Below, one piece after another: positions 60,199 through 64,000 of a stretch of DNA of 64,000 bases. Positions within the stretch are counted from its first letter, which is position 1, and every line of letters starts with the position of its first letter. The notes beneath the pieces were generated by a model. That model was not told the origin of the DNA, did not search any database, and was given only the letters and a program-made list of their open reading frames with translations. The position numbers and the translations under genes are program-made. The stretch is from Latrodectus hesperus (taxonomy: Eukaryota; Arthropoda; Arachnida; Araneae; Theridiidae), in the NCBI GenBank assembly GCA_037975125.1, contig CM075853.1, positions 28,107,163-28,171,162 of the forward strand, in the 5' to 3' direction.

Positions 60199-62699
60199 GA
60201 GTCCCAATAATATATCAATTATCCATGTGTAACAACGCATAACCTAAATATCATTTAAAATTTTTTAACAGAGTATTACTGACATTTATCACATCAACAG
60301 AATATGTTTTCTGAGATATCAGAATTTTGAAATACTTTGTTGCATTCGACAATTGACTTCATTTTTATAGAGCAGTAATTTAAATAAGTGCTTTGAACTT
60401 TTGATTTCTGTAAACTAGAATATATTATTTCCGTAAAAATTTAATGATTTATGTATACATTAATTTTGGCAGAATTTACCTTCTGGAATGATTATTTATT
60501 TAATATTTATTATTATTTGACAAGATAAATTAATATGAATTTTATGTTGTTTGCTAAATACCAGCTTCAAATACTCATTTTGTTTTCAAGTTTAATAGTA
60601 AGTTATATAGTTTTATAGTAGTTTTTAATTTTCAGTCGAAATTTCTTATCATTTATAATACATAATAAAACTAAGTACATTCATTAAATGTTTGTATCTT
60701 CATGTATGACGTATTAAATCAATATTTACTAATAATATTTTTTTAAAATAATTTTGGGATAAAAATATAGAAGATATGTCTAATTGATAAAGTTATTTCT
60801 TTATTCTAGACTGTTTTTGTTGACTGTCATGTCTAGACTGTCATACAAGACTAGAATTGTATGACGTTACACTTAGTGACTGTAGAAATATAACACCTTG
60901 AATCCATGAGCAAGCAGAGAGGAAAATCGATAAAAAGAAAATAAGCAATGAAAGAGGTCTATCCCTAGATTATGCAGTTATAAGCAAAGTGACTCTAAAG
61001 AATATTCAGTAATATGCTAAGCCGCATCTCATTTTTTATAAATTCAGCAAAATATCTAGTTGCACAATGTTAATAAATTCAGAAACACACACATGTCTAA
61101 TTGTACAGTAAAAGAATGCATCCTGGCAGTAAAAAGTACCTTATAAAAGGACTTTTCTATGTTAAGAATTTACATAATATCTCTAATTCTCAATAGCTTT
61201 GAATATTTATTTTATAAAAAATTTGAAATTATTGGAGATTGCATTTATATAACAGAAAAGGGATAGTAAAACATTCTACAACACTTTAAATTGTTTCTTA
61301 AAATTAGAAATCTTAGTATTTATTTTTAAATGTTATGTTATTTTATAATTATTTCATGTATCCTTGCATTTCTATAATTATTAAACTTGAATCGTTAAAG
61401 TATAACGATATTTAATTCATAGTTATTGATTAATAATGCCCAATAATAATGACTACTACACAGTAATCCTTTATATTATTCTATTCTTACTTCTAAAGCC
61501 GTATATCTAATCATATTAATACAATAGTTTGATTATAATGATGCTGACATTGATTACAAATTATTATGCTAATCGTCAATACTCTGTGAATTAGGAGATT
61601 ATTATTTGCATTAATGTTACACACGTGAGGAGATTTATATCGTAATTTAACTATAAACGGCAATAATCAGCTAAAGGTAATCATCGATGACTGTAGTTTG
61701 TGATTAAATTATCCCACTCATTAAGATATACACGAATAATTATAGTTAGACAAATCATGTATGCAATTTAACTTGTTTTATATAGATACTTTGCAAGATG
61801 TCCTTGACAAATAATTTATTTGATTATTTCTTGATATTAAATATTTGATTTACACAATAGATAAGGATCCAATAATTAGTAATTGATCCGTTCTTAGATG
61901 GAGACGAATATTAATATAAATGGAGATTTGAATTTGATGAGTATTTGTATTATAAACATAGGATAAATATAAATCTTCATTGAATATTTCTGCTTGATAA
62001 AATTTGCATTTTAGCGAATAACAAAAGTTTAGGTTTAAATGGTATTATTGATAGAATTATGTTCCCTAAATTGTAACAATAACAAAATATCATACACATT
62101 AATTTTAATTATTTTTCCGCTTAAATGTGTTAATCAATTTTTAAATAAATCTAATATGTAAATTATATGCCTTGCTAATTAATTTATGTAAAATATGCTG
62201 TTGTGTGTATGTGTGTGTTGCATAAGGATTTATGGGAAAAATCAATGTAGCATGATAAACGCTCAAGTATCACAGAAGAACAAATATAATAAAAAACGAA
62301 CAAACATTTAAAATAATAACCAGAACAAAATATCATTATAACAGGAGTAAAAATTAAATAATTAAAAAAATTAACAAGAAAAAAATTAAGAACTGCAGTC
62401 TTGAAGCTCATAAATGTCCAGGCATCCCAGTACAATTTGCTTATCTCAGTCAGTTTTTGAGAATCTTCATCTAATTTTGGGTGTTCAAGAAAATGTTCTG
62501 TGTTCATAATGCCCGAATTACTAAAGCTGACATAAACTAGATGAAAGGATTTAGTATAGTTTTTGTAACATGCATTATGTGTTTACCTTTAGTTTTATAT
62601 CTGGAGTTTTTTCTTTCTTAATTCATTAACATCTTTAATTAATACTTAATATGAATATACTCAAGGTGATTAATAATGACCTTGTTACAATTCATTTTT
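60199..62699. other. AT-rich non-coding stretch
   Basis: A small inverted repeat GTCATACAA/TTGTATGAC lies at about 60838-60863 within a region of repeated GACTGTCAT strings. A 107-codon minus frame at 62184-62507 has a hydrophobic core but no recognised domain. Nothing else. Confidence 0.4.
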
Positions 62700-63266
62700 T
62701 TGTTTTCATCCATTTCTTGTAATACTTTCTCGCCTTTCTCTAAGGATGAAATTTGGGTCTGCATGGTACTTGGCTAGTTTTTTCATATATGATGAGATGA
62801 TTCCATGATGACTCCATGAGAGAATTTTAATTTAACAAATGAACCAATTGCTTTTTCTTGATTTTAATATCAATTTGTGCGTTAGAAGTATAGTTTTGCA
62901 TAGCTTTAACTGGGGTAGTTTTTAGTCTCCTGTGATAGTTCGAAAAGCTTTGATTTGGGCTCCTCCCAGAGAACCCAAAACAAAGCTCTTCCCTTGTGTG
63001 GTAGAGATTAACACCTCGTTTCTATAATTTAAAATATGTTTAATAAAAGAGCTTTAAGTTTTATTTAAAGCGTTTAGTGAACATCCCCATTTGACTCCGG
63101 ATAGTCTTTTCAAAATTGGGAATCTCATCTTCATTTTTTCCATAACAGTATTCACATGATTAGTAAAGTTTAGCTTGTTGTCCAACTCTACACGTAAATA
63201 TTTGGTACTACTGCTTTTCTGAAGATTTGCGTTGTTTATTATTAATTGTGTGTGTGTGTATGTGTG

Positions 63267-63298
<32 letters not shown>

Positions 63299-63308
63299 TG
63301 TGTGTGTG

Positions 63309-63340
<32 letters not shown>

Positions 63341-64000
63341 TGCGTGTGTGTGTGTGTGTGTGTGTGTGCAAAATATGCACTCTCGTGACTTAGAGAAAAA
63401 ATAGTATTAAACTGTTTTGTTTTCATTTATAATAATATTGTCCGCTTTGAACCAGGTCTGCAGACTTCAAGTGCTTTATTATTTCTAATTTCAAATTTTA
63501 TCATTTGGTCTTTATATTTCCCAGAATTTTCTGCTTCTGTCCAAATAACAATATTGTCTACGAATATACAGTCGTTAATACCTTTGATGGTTTTTAATTT
63601 GGTTACGAAATTCATTAACATAAATGTTAAAGAGGGTGCAGCTGCTAATCGCTCCTTTAGAGAGACATAATTTGCTTTGTTTGTAGCTTTATTTCTGCTT
63701 ATTCCACCTGGTCTTTTCCCATCTCGATGATAAATAATTTTTGCACGAGCTATATTTTCTGCCATTTCCATAAACGTTAAGTTCGCTTCTCCATAGTGTA
63801 TCATTAGCTCCCTGAAAATCAATAAAGACTCTCCTCAAATTGAAACCGGTTTTAATTTTTGAACCAACTTAAAAATGGAACTAGTATTTGACATATCTTC
63901 CCTGAAACCGTCCTATCTGCTAAAATGTCATTTGACTCCCTGTAATACCTAAGTCTGACATATATCATTCTTTCAAACGTTTTGACTGTAGTAGAAGTCA
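62700..64000 (-). pseudogene. Non-LTR reverse transcriptase, decayed, runs off the window
   Basis: On the minus strand, pieces of a LINE RT follow in order. First APSLTFMLMNFVTKLKTIKG with INDCIFVDNIVIW (63660-63530), the YADD box decayed to FVDN. Then SSTKYLRVELDNKLNFTNHV and MRFPILKRLSGVKWGCSLNA (63210-63065). Then FRTITGD-like and KLPQLKLCK pieces (to about 62880) corresponding to the thumb, and a tail to about 62700. The TG/CG array at 63247-63368 splits it. Sequence style matches Jockey-like elements. Confidence 0.75.
63247..63368. repeat. (TG)n / (CGTG)n compound microsatellite
   Basis: Alternating TG with two blocks of CGTG repeats (63280-63300 and 63322-63346). The His/Thr/Arg frames on the minus strand here are artefacts. 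Confidence 0.98.

Noticed and set aside
63208..63426. Frames rich in His, Thr and Arg on the minus strand
   Set aside because: Translation of the TG/CG microsatellite.

Overview
This is AT-rich eukaryotic nuclear DNA, almost certainly from an arthropod and most likely a spider or other arachnid. The case rests on the kinds of mobile elements present: LOA-like, R1-like and Jockey-like non-LTR retrotransposons, Tc1/mariner and BED/hAT relics, and tRNA-derived SINEs with CAACAA-type tails. The very long (TA)n arrays and the absence of any prokaryotic gene layout fit the same picture. The species call is inference. I see no rRNA gene, no convincing functional tRNA gene, no CRISPR array and no recognisable complete host gene. 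The window looks like intergenic or long-intron sequence filled with transposon debris.

Layout: 1-0.9 kb, decayed reverse transcriptase (+ strand). 5.2-5.7 kb, a ~500-bp (TA)n array. 6.45-6.87 kb, a SINE with its tRNA head (- strand). 8.65-10.0 kb, the 3' half of a Jockey-like element (+) carrying an unusual palindrome and a (TA)n insertion. 14.1 and 16.0 kb, microsatellites. 20.2 kb, a long hairpin. 20.9 and 22.1 kb, truncated SINE copies. 22.9-23.2 kb, a palindrome-bearing unit bracketed by a direct repeat. 25.2 kb, (TA)n. 26.25 kb, another tRNA-derived unit. 26.7-28.6 kb, a decayed BED-finger/hAT transposase (-). 29.05-29.7 kb, tandem hairpins and a Jockey-like 3' end (-).

The best-preserved element is a full-length LOA-like retrotransposon at 32.53-37.51 kb (+). 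It has a structured 5' UTR, an ORF1, and an ORF2 with apurinic endonuclease, reverse transcriptase, RNase H and a CCHC-type knuckle. It ends in an AAG-rich tail and is flanked by an 8-bp target-site duplication. ORF1 has a stop and a frameshift; ORF2 has one apparent single-base frameshift and one nonsense codon. All visible catalytic residues are otherwise in place, so it is young but dead. If its RNA-binding ORF1 product and enzyme ORF2 product were intact, they would copy the element RNA into nicked chromosomal DNA.

38.6-47.98 kb holds several SINE families, including a fragment lying between two perfect 51-bp direct repeats. 52.4 kb carries a perfect inverted repeat. 56.15-59.95 kb is a nest: a Tc1-like transposon (+) with an internal duplication, abutted by a 5'-truncated R1-like element (-). 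60.15 kb has a perfect 24-bp-arm hairpin. 62.7-64.0 kb is another decayed reverse transcriptase (-) split by a TG/CG microsatellite.

Between the elements, a few short stretches look like host exons because open frames abut good splice signals. The best are 31839-31936 (+), 19807-19874 (-), 4514-4789 (-) and 31019-31172 (-). None is matched to a known protein. I found no new multi-gene system. The most interesting items are the near-intact LOA-like element with its folded 5' UTR, the BED/hAT relic, the hairpins and the orphan exon candidates.
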